A stretch of DNA of 36,106 nucleotides from positions 1 through 36,106 of the forward strand of contig CADAGC010000020.1 in assembly GCA_902787365.1 (NCBI GenBank), given 5' to 3'. The translations under genes were made by a program, and so were the position numbers. Below are positions 1 through 7,149 of the stretch, piece by piece; within the stretch, counting starts at the first letter, position 1, and each line of letters begins with the position of its first letter. The stretch comes from an uncultured Ruminococcus sp. GTDB lineage: Bacteria > Bacillota > Clostridia > Oscillospirales > Ruminococcaceae. Below the pieces are notes generated by a model, which worked only from the letters and a program-made list of their open reading frames with translations, was not told where the DNA came from and did not search any database.

Positions 1-611
1 AGTGCAATGTCTGGGTGCAGGACGAGGACGAGTTCCTTGTGACGGAGAATGAGATGTCATTCGCTGGCGAGTTCTTTGAGGGCGACAACCTCTCTATCCT
101 GAATCTCGGCGAGTATAAGAAAGACCAGGAAGTAAGGATAAGAATAACCCTTGTTGACGAGAACAACGAGGCTTTCTGGTATGACGAGCTGTTCTACACC
201 TTTGACGAGGTGGATTTTGCAAAGGCAGTAGAGACTATAAGAGACAACGGCATTCTCGATATCGAGGAGTTTGATGACAGATACGTAAAGGGCACCGTCA
301 ACTGCAAGCAGAACGGCCAGTATCTCTTCACCACTATCCCCGATGAAGATGGCTGGACTGTTATGGTTAACGGCAAGAAGGTCGATTACGAGGTGACTCT
401 CGATTCGATGATAACCATTCCCTTAGAGCGTGGCGAGAATGTGATAGAGATGACATTCAGCCCCAATTACTTCAAGCTGGCTGTGGTTTTAAGCGTTATC
501 GGCGTGCTTATGCTGTTAGGTGTGTTCCTCTACGAATACAAGGACGGCGAGCTGCTTGATAAGATAATCAACCGTGGCGAATACGACTATGAGGTAAAGG
601 AAAAGAAATAA
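1..611 (+). CDS. YfhO-family membrane protein, C-terminal fragment
   Basis: The reading frame is open to the left window edge, so this is only the last ~203 residues of a larger protein. The visible part has a beta-rich extracellular segment with the pattern Ile-Pro-Asp-Glu-Asp-Gly-Trp followed by a Val-Asn-Gly-Lys-Lys turn, then a Gly-Glu-Asn-Val-Ile-Glu-Met stretch and one transmembrane helix near the C-terminus (about residues 150-172 of the visible part), ending in a charged tail. This layout, a periplasmic-type domain before a final helix, matches the C-terminus of YfhO-like polytopic proteins (GT-C-like fold, implicated in lipoteichoic acid glycosylation in Bacillus). The family call rests on the C-terminus alone. 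A hairpin terminator follows directly. Confidence 0.6.
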   Translation, partial: CNVWVQDEDEFLVTENEMSFAGEFFEGDNLSILNLGEYKKDQEVRIRITLVDENNEAFWYDELFYTFDEVDFAKAVETIRDNGILDIEEFDDRYVKGTVNCKQNGQYLFTTIPDEDGWTVMVNGKKVDYEVTLDSMITIPLERGENVIEMTFSPNYFKLAVVLSVIGVLMLLGVFLYEYKDGELLDKIINRGEYDYEVKEKK

Positions 612-618
612 GCATCAT

Positions 619-647
619 AAAAGGCAGGAACGATTCCTGCCTTTTGT
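619..647 (+). terminator. intrinsic terminator after YfhO-like gene
   Basis: An 11-bp stem (AAAGGCAGGAA, 620-630, paired with TTCCTGCCTTT, 634-644) with a 3-nt loop ends in T residues just downstream of the stop codon. Confidence 0.85.
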
Positions 648-681
648 TATTTGTTATATCTTTACTGTAATACTTATGTAA

Positions 682-710
682 TTGACATTAAAAGTCGTGT
701 GCGATATAAT
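682..710 (+). promoter_or_regulatory. consensus sigma-A-type promoter
   Basis: TTGACA (682-687) and TATAAT (705-710) are separated by exactly 17 bp. It lies 33 bp upstream of the start at 743 and is homologous to the two promoter copies inside the 108-bp repeats further down. Confidence 0.85.
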
Positions 711-742
711 TAACATAGATAAAAAGAAAAGAGGACAACCAA

Positions 743-1282
743 ATGGAAAAGAGACCGATAAAGAAATATATCATAAGAACCGCTGCTATCGTGGGGGTCT
801 TGGCGGCGATTGCTTTGGGGTATTATTTATATATGTATAGAGTTCCGCATATACCCTATACAAAGAGTAAAGTGACCGACAACATTGATGAATGTAATAT
901 CATGGCACAGGCGTGTGTCGATTTTTATAATTCTATTGATGACGATGAAGAGATTTGGTCTGTTATGCTTGATCTTGATAGGAATAAGCTGATTCACTTG
1001 AAATATCATGATACCAATGATGAATATGATATGACATCAGAACAAATAGACGCTTTTAAGGCATTGATTCATGAGCATATTTTTTATGTTGATCACATAA
1101 ATTGTATAGAGATCGTCACCAATAACGATTTTGTGGTTTTCAGCAATCCTAAGGGCCAGGCGTGCTTTATCTATTCCGTTTCGGGCGAGCGTCCCGATTT
1201 TTGCAATACACCCGCAAGTGAAAACAAAAAAATCTGTGTTCAAAAGATAACTGATAACTGGTATTATTCATGCAAGCAGTGA
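743..1282 (+). CDS. single-pass secreted protein of unknown function (tandem paralogue A)
   Basis: A 179-residue protein with a positively charged N-terminus, one hydrophobic segment (about residues 10-31) and a 145-residue extracellular domain. I do not recognise the family. Shared landmarks with the next gene are Pro-(His/Asn)-Ile-Pro-Tyr after the membrane segment, Val-x-Asp-Asn-Ile, a central Asp-Glu-Tyr-Asp acidic patch, Phe-Tyr-Val-Asp-His, and a C-terminal Trp-Tyr-Tyr-x-Cys-Lys-Gln. Conserved cysteines suggest disulfides outside the cell. It carries a segment near residues 130-155 that the paralogue lacks. The ATG at 743 is preceded by AAAAGAGGACAA, the same ribosome site as in the paralogue. 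Confidence 0.8.
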   Translation: MEKRPIKKYIIRTAAIVGVLAAIALGYYLYMYRVPHIPYTKSKVTDNIDECNIMAQACVDFYNSIDDDEEIWSVMLDLDRNKLIHLKYHDTNDEYDMTSEQIDAFKALIHEHIFYVDHINCIEIVTNNDFVVFSNPKGQACFIYSVSGERPDFCNTPASENKKICVQKITDNWYYSCKQ

Positions 1283-1294
1283 TGATAAAGCATC

Positions 1295-1332
1295 AAGAGG
1301 TAAGGATAACAATTCTTACCTCTTCTTTCTTG
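1295..1332 (+). terminator. intrinsic terminator in repeat copy 1
   Basis: A 10-bp stem, AAGAGGTAAG (1295-1304) against CTTACCTCTT (1315-1324), with a 10-nt loop and a T-rich tail. Confidence 0.8.
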
Positions 1333-1358
1333 CTTTTTAAACTGTAAACATTATGTAA

Positions 1359-1387
1359 TTGACAATATACGACGGGTGAGTTATAAT
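1359..1387 (+). promoter_or_regulatory. consensus promoter in repeat copy 1
   Basis: TTGACA (1359-1364), 17-bp spacer, TATAAT (1382-1387). It lies 32 bp upstream of the ATG at 1419. Confidence 0.87.
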
Positions 1388-1418
1388 AGCCTTAGAAAAA
1401 AGAAAAGAGGACAATAAA

Positions 1419-1868
1419 ATGGAAAAGAAGCTGAAAAAGTGGTATATCATAATACCCGCAGTTGTCTTGGCGCTTGCGGCGGCTAAGCTGTTTTGTGTGC
1501 CGAATATACCGTATTATAATCAGCGGGTGCTTGATAATATTGAAAGCTGTGATATAGCAGCAGGAGCGTGTCTTGATTTCTATGAGGGCTCAAATAACGA
1601 TGGAAGCCAGTGGTGTGTTTCTTTTGATCTAGAGAAGAAAAAACTGTATCATTATGAATGGCCCGAAGGTTGCGATGAATATGACCTGACAGATGAACAG
1701 GTTGAAGCATTTGAAAACATTTACATAGAAGATGTGTTCTATGTTGACCATACAGAATGTAATGATATAGTTATGAACGAAGATTTTCCGTCAAGCAAAA
1801 AAAGCAGCTCTGTCAAATGCGTCAAGAAAATCAATGACCATTGGTATTACGTCTGCAAGCAGATATGA
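1419..1868 (+). CDS. single-pass secreted protein of unknown function (tandem paralogue B)
   Basis: A 149-residue paralogue of the preceding gene with the same plan: basic N-terminus, one hydrophobic segment (about residues 8-27), then an extracellular domain with Pro-Asn-Ile-Pro-Tyr, Leu-Asp-Asn-Ile, Asp-Glu-Tyr-Asp, Phe-Tyr-Val-Asp-His and a C-terminal Trp-Tyr-Tyr-Val-Cys-Lys-Gln. It lacks roughly 20-25 residues present near the C-terminal third of paralogue A. Family and function are unknown. The coding sequences have diverged clearly, although the flanking intergenic blocks are nearly identical. It has its own promoter and terminator, so each paralogue is a separate transcription unit. 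Confidence 0.8.
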   Translation: MEKKLKKWYIIIPAVVLALAAAKLFCVPNIPYYNQRVLDNIESCDIAAGACLDFYEGSNNDGSQWCVSFDLEKKKLYHYEWPEGCDEYDLTDEQVEAFENIYIEDVFYVDHTECNDIVMNEDFPSSKKSSSVKCVKKINDHWYYVCKQI

Positions 1869-1877
1869 TAAAGCATC

Positions 1878-1915
1878 AAGAGGTAAGGATAACAATTCTT
1901 ACCTCTTCTTTCTTG
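1878..1915 (+). terminator. intrinsic terminator in repeat copy 2
   Basis: Same 10-bp AAGAGGTAAG/CTTACCTCTT stem as in copy 1, at 1878-1907, followed by a T-rich tail. Confidence 0.8.
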
Positions 1916-1941
1916 CTTTTTAAACTGTAAACATTATGTAA

Positions 1942-1970
1942 TTGACAATATACGCCGGGTGAGTTATAAT
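1942..1970 (+). promoter_or_regulatory. consensus promoter in repeat copy 2
   Basis: TTGACA (1942-1947), 17-bp spacer, TATAAT (1965-1970), placed to drive the cluster from 2010 to 4761. Confidence 0.87.
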
Positions 1971-2009
1971 AGTTATATACACTAAACTAATAGAATGGAG
2001 TAATATACA

Positions 2010-2498
2010 TTGAGCAAAAAGAGGAGAAGTGCCGATACGGGCAATCAGCTCATAGGCGTGGTGGCTATAATCGCCGTGGCTATATTCGTGGTCGGCGTGA
2101 TAGTAATATTTGCCAAGAGCCTTTTCTCGGGCGTCGAGGCTGATGTGCCGACGGGGCTTGATACGGCGACGGTCGCAAATGCTCCCGCACAGACCGAGGC
2201 GGTAAAGAGCGATGATTCAAGCTCTAAGGCTGATAAAAAATCCACCAAGAAGAAAAAGACCGACACCGGTGCGGAAACTACTACCACTACACAGGCAGGT
2301 CTCGGCACTAAGACCGTGCAGGAGTATGCATACCTGAGAAAAGACCCCTCACCCGAGGGCGAGCAGCTTTTGTGCCTCTCACCCGGGATAACCGTCACCG
2401 TGCTTTCCGAGGAGGACGAGAACGGCTACGTGCAGGCAAGCTTTGATAATAATGGCACTGTGCTTTCGGGCTGGATACACGGCTCGTACTTAGCCTAA
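2010..2498 (+). CDS. membrane-anchored protein with extracellular bacterial SH3 domain
   Basis: A 162-residue protein with a basic N-terminus, one transmembrane helix (about residues 13-35), a low-complexity Ser/Thr/Lys-rich linker (about 55-95) and a C-terminal SH3b-like domain (about 100-162). The domain shows the usual Tyr-Leu-Arg start, a Leu-Leu-Cys-Leu-Ser-Pro-Gly turn and a closing Gly-Trp-Ile-His-Gly-Ser-Tyr-Leu. Such domains usually bind peptidoglycan or cell-surface ligands. The start is TTG, supported by GGAG about 11 nt upstream and by lack of a better in-frame ATG. The stop codon abuts the ATG of the metallopeptidase gene, so the two are probably translationally coupled. Confidence 0.8.
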   Translation: MSKKRRSADTGNQLIGVVAIIAVAIFVVGVIVIFAKSLFSGVEADVPTGLDTATVANAPAQTEAVKSDDSSSKADKKSTKKKKTDTGAETTTTTQAGLGTKTVQEYAYLRKDPSPEGEQLLCLSPGITVTVLSEEDENGYVQASFDNNGTVLSGWIHGSYLA

Positions 2499-3209
2499 AT
2501 GAGCAGGGGAAAGCGTGTAATACGCTTTGAGGACGGGCGTGAGCTTGAAGCGATAATTGACCGTGCGCAGCGCAAAAATCTCTACATTCAGATAAAAGAG
2601 GGGCAGCTTGTTATCAAGATACCGCCTAATATGAATGACGATGAGATGATGAGGTTTGTAAACACAAGGGAAGAGTGGATCTTCCGCTCGCTTGCCGAGT
2701 GCGCCAAGGAGCCGCAGAGGCTAAAGGACTTTGCAGACGGCGAGCAGTTTGATCTGCTTGGCAGAACGGCGACCCTGCGCTATATCACCCCCGAGAGGTA
2801 TAAAGAGCCATATATGGAGGGCGACGAACTCTTCGTCAGCGTGCTAAAGAGCGGTGCCGACACAGATTCGGTAAGGCGTGACGCTATGCGCTTTATCACA
2901 GACCTTGCCAATAAGGAACTTCGTGAGAGCTGCGAGCGGCTAATCCAGCGCACCCGCCTGTGCCCTAAGATAATAACTATAAAGCCTATGAAAAGCTGCT
3001 GGGGAAGGTGTTCTTCCAATGGCAGCATTTCTCTTAATTTCTACCTCTATGAGCACCCCAAGGAGTGTATGGACTACGTGGTAGTGCATGAGCTGTGTCA
3101 CCTTGTGCATATGGATCACAGCAAGGAATTCTGGGCTTTGGTTGAAAAATATATCCCCGACTGCAAGGAGATACGGCGCAGGCTCAATTTCAACGAACAT
3201 GAGGTGTGA
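2499..3209 (+). CDS. YgjP-like (DUF45) zinc metallopeptidase
   Basis: A 236-residue cytoplasmic protein with the hallmarks of the YgjP/DUF45 metal-dependent hydrolases. It has a beta-rich N-terminal half, a Ser-Cys-Trp-Gly-Arg-Cys-Ser motif near 166-172 matching the family's RWGSCS, and the zinc site His-Glu-Leu-Cys-His (197-201) with a third His at 207 in His-Ser-Lys-Glu-Phe-Trp. Length is normal for the family. The in vivo substrate is unknown. It starts immediately after the stop of the SH3 gene and slightly overlaps or abuts the next small gene, so it is part of one operon. Confidence 0.9.
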   Translation: MSRGKRVIRFEDGRELEAIIDRAQRKNLYIQIKEGQLVIKIPPNMNDDEMMRFVNTREEWIFRSLAECAKEPQRLKDFADGEQFDLLGRTATLRYITPERYKEPYMEGDELFVSVLKSGADTDSVRRDAMRFITDLANKELRESCERLIQRTRLCPKIITIKPMKSCWGRCSSNGSISLNFYLYEHPKECMDYVVVHELCHLVHMDHSKEFWALVEKYIPDCKEIRRRLNFNEHEV

Positions 3210-3211
3210 GC

Positions 3212-3550
3212 ATGGAAAAAGGCATTTTCACAGTAGCAGACGATAAGCTTTATTTTACCTATAAGGGAATTACCTATGCTGTCTCATTCTACCCCTATGA
3301 GCCGTGCCTTTATCTTTATGAGAGGGAAAAGCTTGTACTTGTTTTGCATAATGCCTTTACAACCCATGCGCTTATAGATGCCTTTGCCGAGGGCAGGGCG
3401 CTTGACGGCATGGACGGGATCTTATATGATGAGAGTATCATGGCACAGACCCTTGCGGCTGCCCTTGACAGCGGCAGGGAAGATATGGATCTTACCTACG
3501 CCGCAAAACAGCTTGCGTGCATTACACCACAAAGGAGGAAACAACAATGA
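3212..3550 (+). CDS. hypothetical protein, ~112 residues
   Basis: A small soluble protein without signal peptide or membrane segment; I do not recognise the family. It starts with a beta-rich half (Leu-Tyr-Phe-Thr-Tyr, Tyr-Ala-Val-Ser-Phe-Tyr-Pro-Tyr-Glu-Pro-Cys) and ends with helical sequence. The ATG at 3212 sits 7 nt after GAGGTG and is preferred, although a GTG at 3206 overlapping the previous stop is possible. Its stop overlaps the ATG of the downstream glycoside hydrolase (ATGA), so it is translationally coupled in the 2010-4761 operon. Confidence 0.7.
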   Translation: MEKGIFTVADDKLYFTYKGITYAVSFYPYEPCLYLYEREKLVLVLHNAFTTHALIDAFAEGRALDGMDGILYDESIMAQTLAAALDSGREDMDLTYAAKQLACITPQRRKQQ

Positions 3551-4761
3551 ACAAACGAAGAACGATCTCACTTATTTCATCAATGGCACTTGTATTATCT
3601 CTTTTCTCGTGTGCAGACGGTGACTCATCATCGTCAGCAGAGAGCCAGGTTGAGATGCAGCAGGCGTGTACGAGCGAGAGTTTCAATTTCTCCACCACCA
3701 CCGACGGCAGCGCAAGGGTGAGAGTTGACGGCGGCGACTTTGACGTGGGCGGCAAAAAGCTCTGGCTAAACGGCTGCAACGCCCCGTGGATAAAATGGAA
3801 CGACTTCGGCGGCAGTTTCAGTTTTCTGGAGTGGAGCGAGCATTTCAAGGCACTTCATGATAACGGTGTCAACTGTGCAAGGGTATGGATATCCTGCAAC
3901 GGCGAGGTCGGAATGGATATAGATGACGAGGGCAACTTCACGGGCGCCACCGAGCAGCATTGGAAAGACTTGGCCGAGCTTTTCAGCATAGCCGAGGCCA
4001 ATCAGATATACATTATGGCCACCGTGCAGTCATTTGACCACTACAAGGACGACAAGGACGTTGACGACTCAAAGGAAAAATTCTCGGCGTGGCGCAAGCT
4101 GATAATGGACGATGCCAAGACCGATGCCTACATCAACAACTACATAGTGCCGCTGGTGCAGGCTTTCGGAAAGAGCGATTATTTCTTTTCTATCGACCTT
4201 TGCAACGAGCCCGACTGGATATTTGAAAACGCCGAGTGCGGCAACATCGAGTGGGAGAGGCTCAGTGCCTTTTACGGCAAGGCAGCTGCGGCGATACACG
4301 CTAATTCCGATGTTTTAGTGACAGTCGGCATGGGTATGCCCAAGTATAACTCAGACAGCCAGAGGGGCAACAAAATATCTGACGGCTATCTCAAGTCATT
4401 CATCGAAGACGGCTCGGGGTATAATAAGGACATGGCTTTTGTCGATTTCTACTCGACCCACTGGTACCCTTGGGAGGAGGGCTCCGGCATGGGCAACCCC
4501 TTCAAGCAGACGCCCGATGAATTCGGCATAGACACCGACCGCCCCATAGTCATAGGCGAATGCCCCGGTACACCGCAGGGCATCACCCTCACCGAGGAAT
4601 ACAAGGCGGCCTACGACCTGGGCTATGACGGCGTTCTTGCCTGGAAATCCAGCGGCCAGAACGACGGCAACGGCCTTATAGACGACATCACCCCCACCAC
4701 TAAGGCTATCTGGGAAGAGCACGAGGAAGAGGTGTTCCCGTTGGGGTATAAGGCGGGGTAA
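3547..4761 (+). CDS. GH5-like (clan GH-A) glycoside hydrolase, predicted lipoprotein
   Basis: A 404-residue secreted enzyme. The N-terminus has a basic start, a hydrophobic core and a lipobox-like Leu-Phe-Ser-Cys (Cys22), then a Ser-rich linker. The catalytic domain shows clan GH-A features: Trp-Leu-Asn-Gly-Cys-Asn-Ala-Pro-Trp near the start, Asn-Cys-Ala-Arg-Val-Trp, the acid/base Glu in Leu-Cys-Asn-Glu-Pro-Asp (Glu221), a His-Trp-Tyr-Pro motif, and the likely nucleophile in Ile-Gly-Glu-Cys-Pro-Gly (Glu338). Mannanase or endoglucanase activity is plausible; substrate cannot be fixed. The ATG at 3547 follows AGGAGG by about 6 nt, which rules out the longer in-frame start at 3517. It closes the 2010-4761 operon. 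Confidence 0.82.
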   Translation: MNKRRTISLISSMALVLSLFSCADGDSSSSAESQVEMQQACTSESFNFSTTTDGSARVRVDGGDFDVGGKKLWLNGCNAPWIKWNDFGGSFSFLEWSEHFKALHDNGVNCARVWISCNGEVGMDIDDEGNFTGATEQHWKDLAELFSIAEANQIYIMATVQSFDHYKDDKDVDDSKEKFSAWRKLIMDDAKTDAYINNYIVPLVQAFGKSDYFFSIDLCNEPDWIFENAECGNIEWERLSAFYGKAAAAIHANSDVLVTVGMGMPKYNSDSQRGNKISDGYLKSFIEDGSGYNKDMAFVDFYSTHWYPWEEGSGMGNPFKQTPDEFGIDTDRPIVIGECPGTPQGITLTEEYKAAYDLGYDGVLAWKSSGQNDGNGLIDDITPTTKAIWEEHEEEVFPLGYKAG

Positions 4762-4773
4762 TAATGACACACA

Positions 4774-4800
4774 CCGCCGCAGAGCTGTTTTTTGCGGCGG
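4774..4800 (+). terminator. GC-rich hairpin after the glycoside hydrolase gene
   Basis: CCGCCGCA (4774-4781) pairs with TGCGGCGG (4793-4800). It lacks a good T tract on the plus strand, so it may stabilise the mRNA end rather than terminate. Confidence 0.5.
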
Positions 4801-4878
4801 CTATTAATGAAAAAATGAAATTATTTACAAATATTTTTGGCGATATTAGCTATATTTGGCAAAGGCGATAATAAATTC

Positions 4879-4925
4879 AAGCACATTCTTGTGAAAATCT
4901 CACAAAAGAATGTGCTTATTTTTTT
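4879..4925 (+). terminator. strong intrinsic terminator
   Basis: A 12-bp stem, AAGCACATTCTT (4879-4890) against AAGAATGTGCTT (4906-4917), contains an inner GTGA/TCAC pairing and is followed by ATTTTTTTT. It isolates the surface locus from the left flank. Confidence 0.9.
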
Positions 4926-4936
4926 AATACAGATAC

Positions 4937-4965
4937 TTGCAAAAGCTTATAAATTGTGCTATAAT
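4937..4965 (+). promoter_or_regulatory. promoter of surface-locus unit 1
   Basis: TTGCAA (4937-4942), 17-bp spacer, TATAAT (4960-4965). The ~75-nt leader to the start at 5040 contains a small CCGC/GCGG hairpin (about 4983-4996), but I recognise no riboswitch. Confidence 0.75.
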
Positions 4966-5039
4966 AAAATAGAGTAACTGTATCCGCAAGGGGCGGAGTA
5001 TGCCCTAACGGTGAAATCAACGAAAGCGAGGTGAACACG

Positions 5040-6128
5040 GTGGGCGGTAAAGCTTTAAAAAATGCTGAAAATGCCGATATAACTAATGTAGAGTCTGTTT
5101 CAAAAAAGGCTGATGAGCAGACTGTCAGCAGGAAAAAAGCTCTTATAAAATTCGGCGCCCTGACCGTGTTTACAGGGGTCATAGTTATAATTGCGACGGT
5201 GGCGTGGTTTACGATGAATAAGGATGTCGAAACAGGTGGTATGTCTGTCACGGCAGTAAAGGATAATTATACCATTAGATCTGTTGAAGGTTCTGTGGCG
5301 GGTATCTATGACGATTCTGATAATGAATCGGATTATGTACGTGATGTACTTCTTGAAAAGGCGAGCAAGAGTGCCGATACAATAACATGGCAGATAACCG
5401 AAGATACTCTGTCAGGTGATACACTTACAAAGGGTAAGAATATAGGGAACGGTCCCGCTGAGGGACGCACGGGCGGTATAGTCCCGGGTTCATCAGGCGA
5501 GCTGCAGTTTGTGGTTGACCCCGAAGAAGATGTTGATATAAAGTTTACATTCTATATGTACGGCTATACGGGCGGAATAAATGAGCAGGGTGTTGAAGAT
5601 AAGTCTACACTCAGTCTCATAGGCACAGGCACCTCTACCGGTTCAAGAAAGGCCAGGGAACTGCTAAACGGTCATATTTTGCTGTTTGAAAGCTGTGATG
5701 ATGGTAAATTCAGCGGCCTCATAGCGTCAAATGATGATTTTGAGCGTGTACTTGAAAAAAGCTTTACGGCACAGGAAACTGTGAGCATATACTGGGTATG
5801 GCCGGAGACCCTTGCCGAGCTTATACTTGATGACGCCGATCCCGATCATACCGATAATCTCAGGGGCAGGAGCAGTCTGTGCAGCAGTGATGGCAGGATA
5901 GAGGTCATAAAGCTTTTTAACAGCCATACCGATTGGTTTCTGTATGATCCGAACAGTTCCGACCCGAACTGGCAGGCGACCTTCAGCGGAACTACGCAGC
6001 AGGATATTGCTGCAACGGCTGACACTGTAAATTCAAACTATGCGCTATACAGCTCGTTTTATAATGAGGCCGATCAGTGCATAGGAACCAATGTGACATA
6101 TATAATGCTTGATATGACGGCTGACTGA
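5040..6128 (+). CDS. TasA/camelysin-style exported precursor (AWF-type), surface-locus protein 1
   Basis: A 362-residue protein with an unusually long, charged N-terminal extension (about residues 1-33), a hydrophobic segment (34-54) ending in Ala-Trp-Phe-Thr-Met (55-59), then a beta-rich domain. The hydrophobic segment followed by Ala-Trp-Phe and a Gly-Met-Ser-Val-Thr-Ala strand is shared with the proteins at 6168 and 19242 and resembles substrates of SipW-type signal peptidases (TasA, camelysin, spore-coat-associated proteins). The GTG at 5040 is preferred because AGCGAGG lies 8 nt upstream; a GTG at 5031 would overlap that site. It is the first gene of the unit running to 18969. The exact family is not recognised; a minor fibre subunit or anchor is likely. 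Confidence 0.75.
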   Translation: MGGKALKNAENADITNVESVSKKADEQTVSRKKALIKFGALTVFTGVIVIIATVAWFTMNKDVETGGMSVTAVKDNYTIRSVEGSVAGIYDDSDNESDYVRDVLLEKASKSADTITWQITEDTLSGDTLTKGKNIGNGPAEGRTGGIVPGSSGELQFVVDPEEDVDIKFTFYMYGYTGGINEQGVEDKSTLSLIGTGTSTGSRKARELLNGHILLFESCDDGKFSGLIASNDDFERVLEKSFTAQETVSIYWVWPETLAELILDDADPDHTDNLRGRSSLCSSDGRIEVIKLFNSHTDWFLYDPNSSDPNWQATFSGTTQQDIAATADTVNSNYALYSSFYNEADQCIGTNVTYIMLDMTAD

Positions 6129-6167
6129 GCGCGGTAAAGATTATCATGAAAGGTGGTGGAGCTTGCT

Positions 6168-7112
6168 GTGAATAATACTGAAAAAATAAAAGCGTGTGCA
6201 GATAATGCTGAAAACAGCGCAGAGGCTCCGCGAGGCTTTTTTGTGAGATTAAAAAAGAGATTTTGCAGTCTCAGCACATCAAGCAGAATACAGCTTGTGG
6301 CTGCGGTGATAATAACCGTAGCGGCTATAATCAGCGCACCTACGCTTGCGTGGTTCGCAAAGCAGAAGGAGATGTCTGTATCTGCAAAGATAAACTCACC
6401 TGCTACACTTGAAATAAAGTCCGGCGGACCTAAGGATAACGAGCAGGATATTATAAATTTTGAGCTTTCAAATATCGACACTGAGGATAAGAGCTATAAA
6501 TCATATATCGACAGCTCAACGGGTGATAAGTATTATTATAAGGACTACGTATTCTGTATAAAAGGGCAGGCAATAAGCAGTTATGATCTTCAGTTTGCTC
6601 ATACTACGAATATTCCCTTCAAGTATGAGATATACCGTGCCGTGCAGGACGATACCCTGCTTGACAATGACCCGAGAATGATACTCTATGAATCAAAGGA
6701 CAAGTCAGTTACTCAGAAGTATAAGCTTGCAAGGGTGAAGGTAGTGGACGGCACCGTTCAGACAAATAATGAGGGCGGCGTGATCTATGAGGATTATTCT
6801 ACTCCCATAGACGGTGCGTATGTCAATAAGGATACGGGTGAAAGGATACTTGCGAACAATTCGCTGCAAAGCAGGAGTTACAGCGGCGGTGACAGTATAC
6901 AGTCTTATGCGCAGCCGCTTTACTGGCTTAAAAGAAACATAACCGTTTATCCTCAGGAGAGCTCGCAGGCAGGCTTTACTCATTCATATGTTCTGCGTGT
7001 GAGCTGGCAGATGCCCGATTCTGAGGGGGAGGGTTATGACCGAGAGAATATCAACGCCGTACAGAACAATAAAGAGACAGATATGATCTATATAACAGCT
7101 GCAGTAAGCTGA
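6168..7112 (+). CDS. TasA/camelysin-style exported precursor (AWF-type), surface-locus protein 2
   Basis: A 314-residue protein with a ~40-residue cytoplasmic basic extension, a hydrophobic segment (about 41-60) ending in Ala-Trp-Phe-Ala (61-64), and a strand with Met-Ser-Val-Ser-Ala-Lys-Ile and Ala-Thr-Leu-Glu-Ile. The last pair aligns with the Ala-Thr-Leu-Gln-Ile of the subunit at 19242, which supports common ancestry. The C-terminal part contains a Trp-Leu-Lys segment and ends in a beta strand, with no LPXTG motif. The GTG at 6168 is chosen because the AAAGGTGGTGG ribosome site ends 8 nt upstream; starts at 6153 or 6156 would lie inside that site. A structural subunit processed by one of the locus signal peptidases is likely. 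Confidence 0.72.
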   Translation: MNNTEKIKACADNAENSAEAPRGFFVRLKKRFCSLSTSSRIQLVAAVIITVAAIISAPTLAWFAKQKEMSVSAKINSPATLEIKSGGPKDNEQDIINFELSNIDTEDKSYKSYIDSSTGDKYYYKDYVFCIKGQAISSYDLQFAHTTNIPFKYEIYRAVQDDTLLDNDPRMILYESKDKSVTQKYKLARVKVVDGTVQTNNEGGVIYEDYSTPIDGAYVNKDTGERILANNSLQSRSYSGGDSIQSYAQPLYWLKRNITVYPQESSQAGFTHSYVLRVSWQMPDSEGEGYDRENINAVQNNKETDMIYITAAVS

Positions 7113-7149
7113 TAATACTGCAAATACTTCATAAAGGAGAACGGCCGTA

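Larger units (their letters stand above)
1282..1389 (+). repeat. 108-bp intergenic direct repeat, copy 1
   Basis: This block starts at the stop codon of paralogue A and contains a terminator hairpin and a consensus promoter. It matches 1865-1972 at 107 of 108 positions by my reading; the single difference is A1372 versus C1955. Confidence 0.92.
1865..1972 (+). repeat. 108-bp intergenic direct repeat, copy 2
   Basis: The second copy of the block at 1282-1389, differing at one position. It again begins at a paralogue's 3' end and brings a terminator and a promoter, but the gene behind it is an unrelated SH3-domain protein. Confidence 0.92.

Noticed and set aside
4966-5039. Possible c-di-GMP riboswitch in the leader of unit 1
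   Set aside because: The leader is short and I could not match it to the known c-di-GMP-I or -II core motifs.
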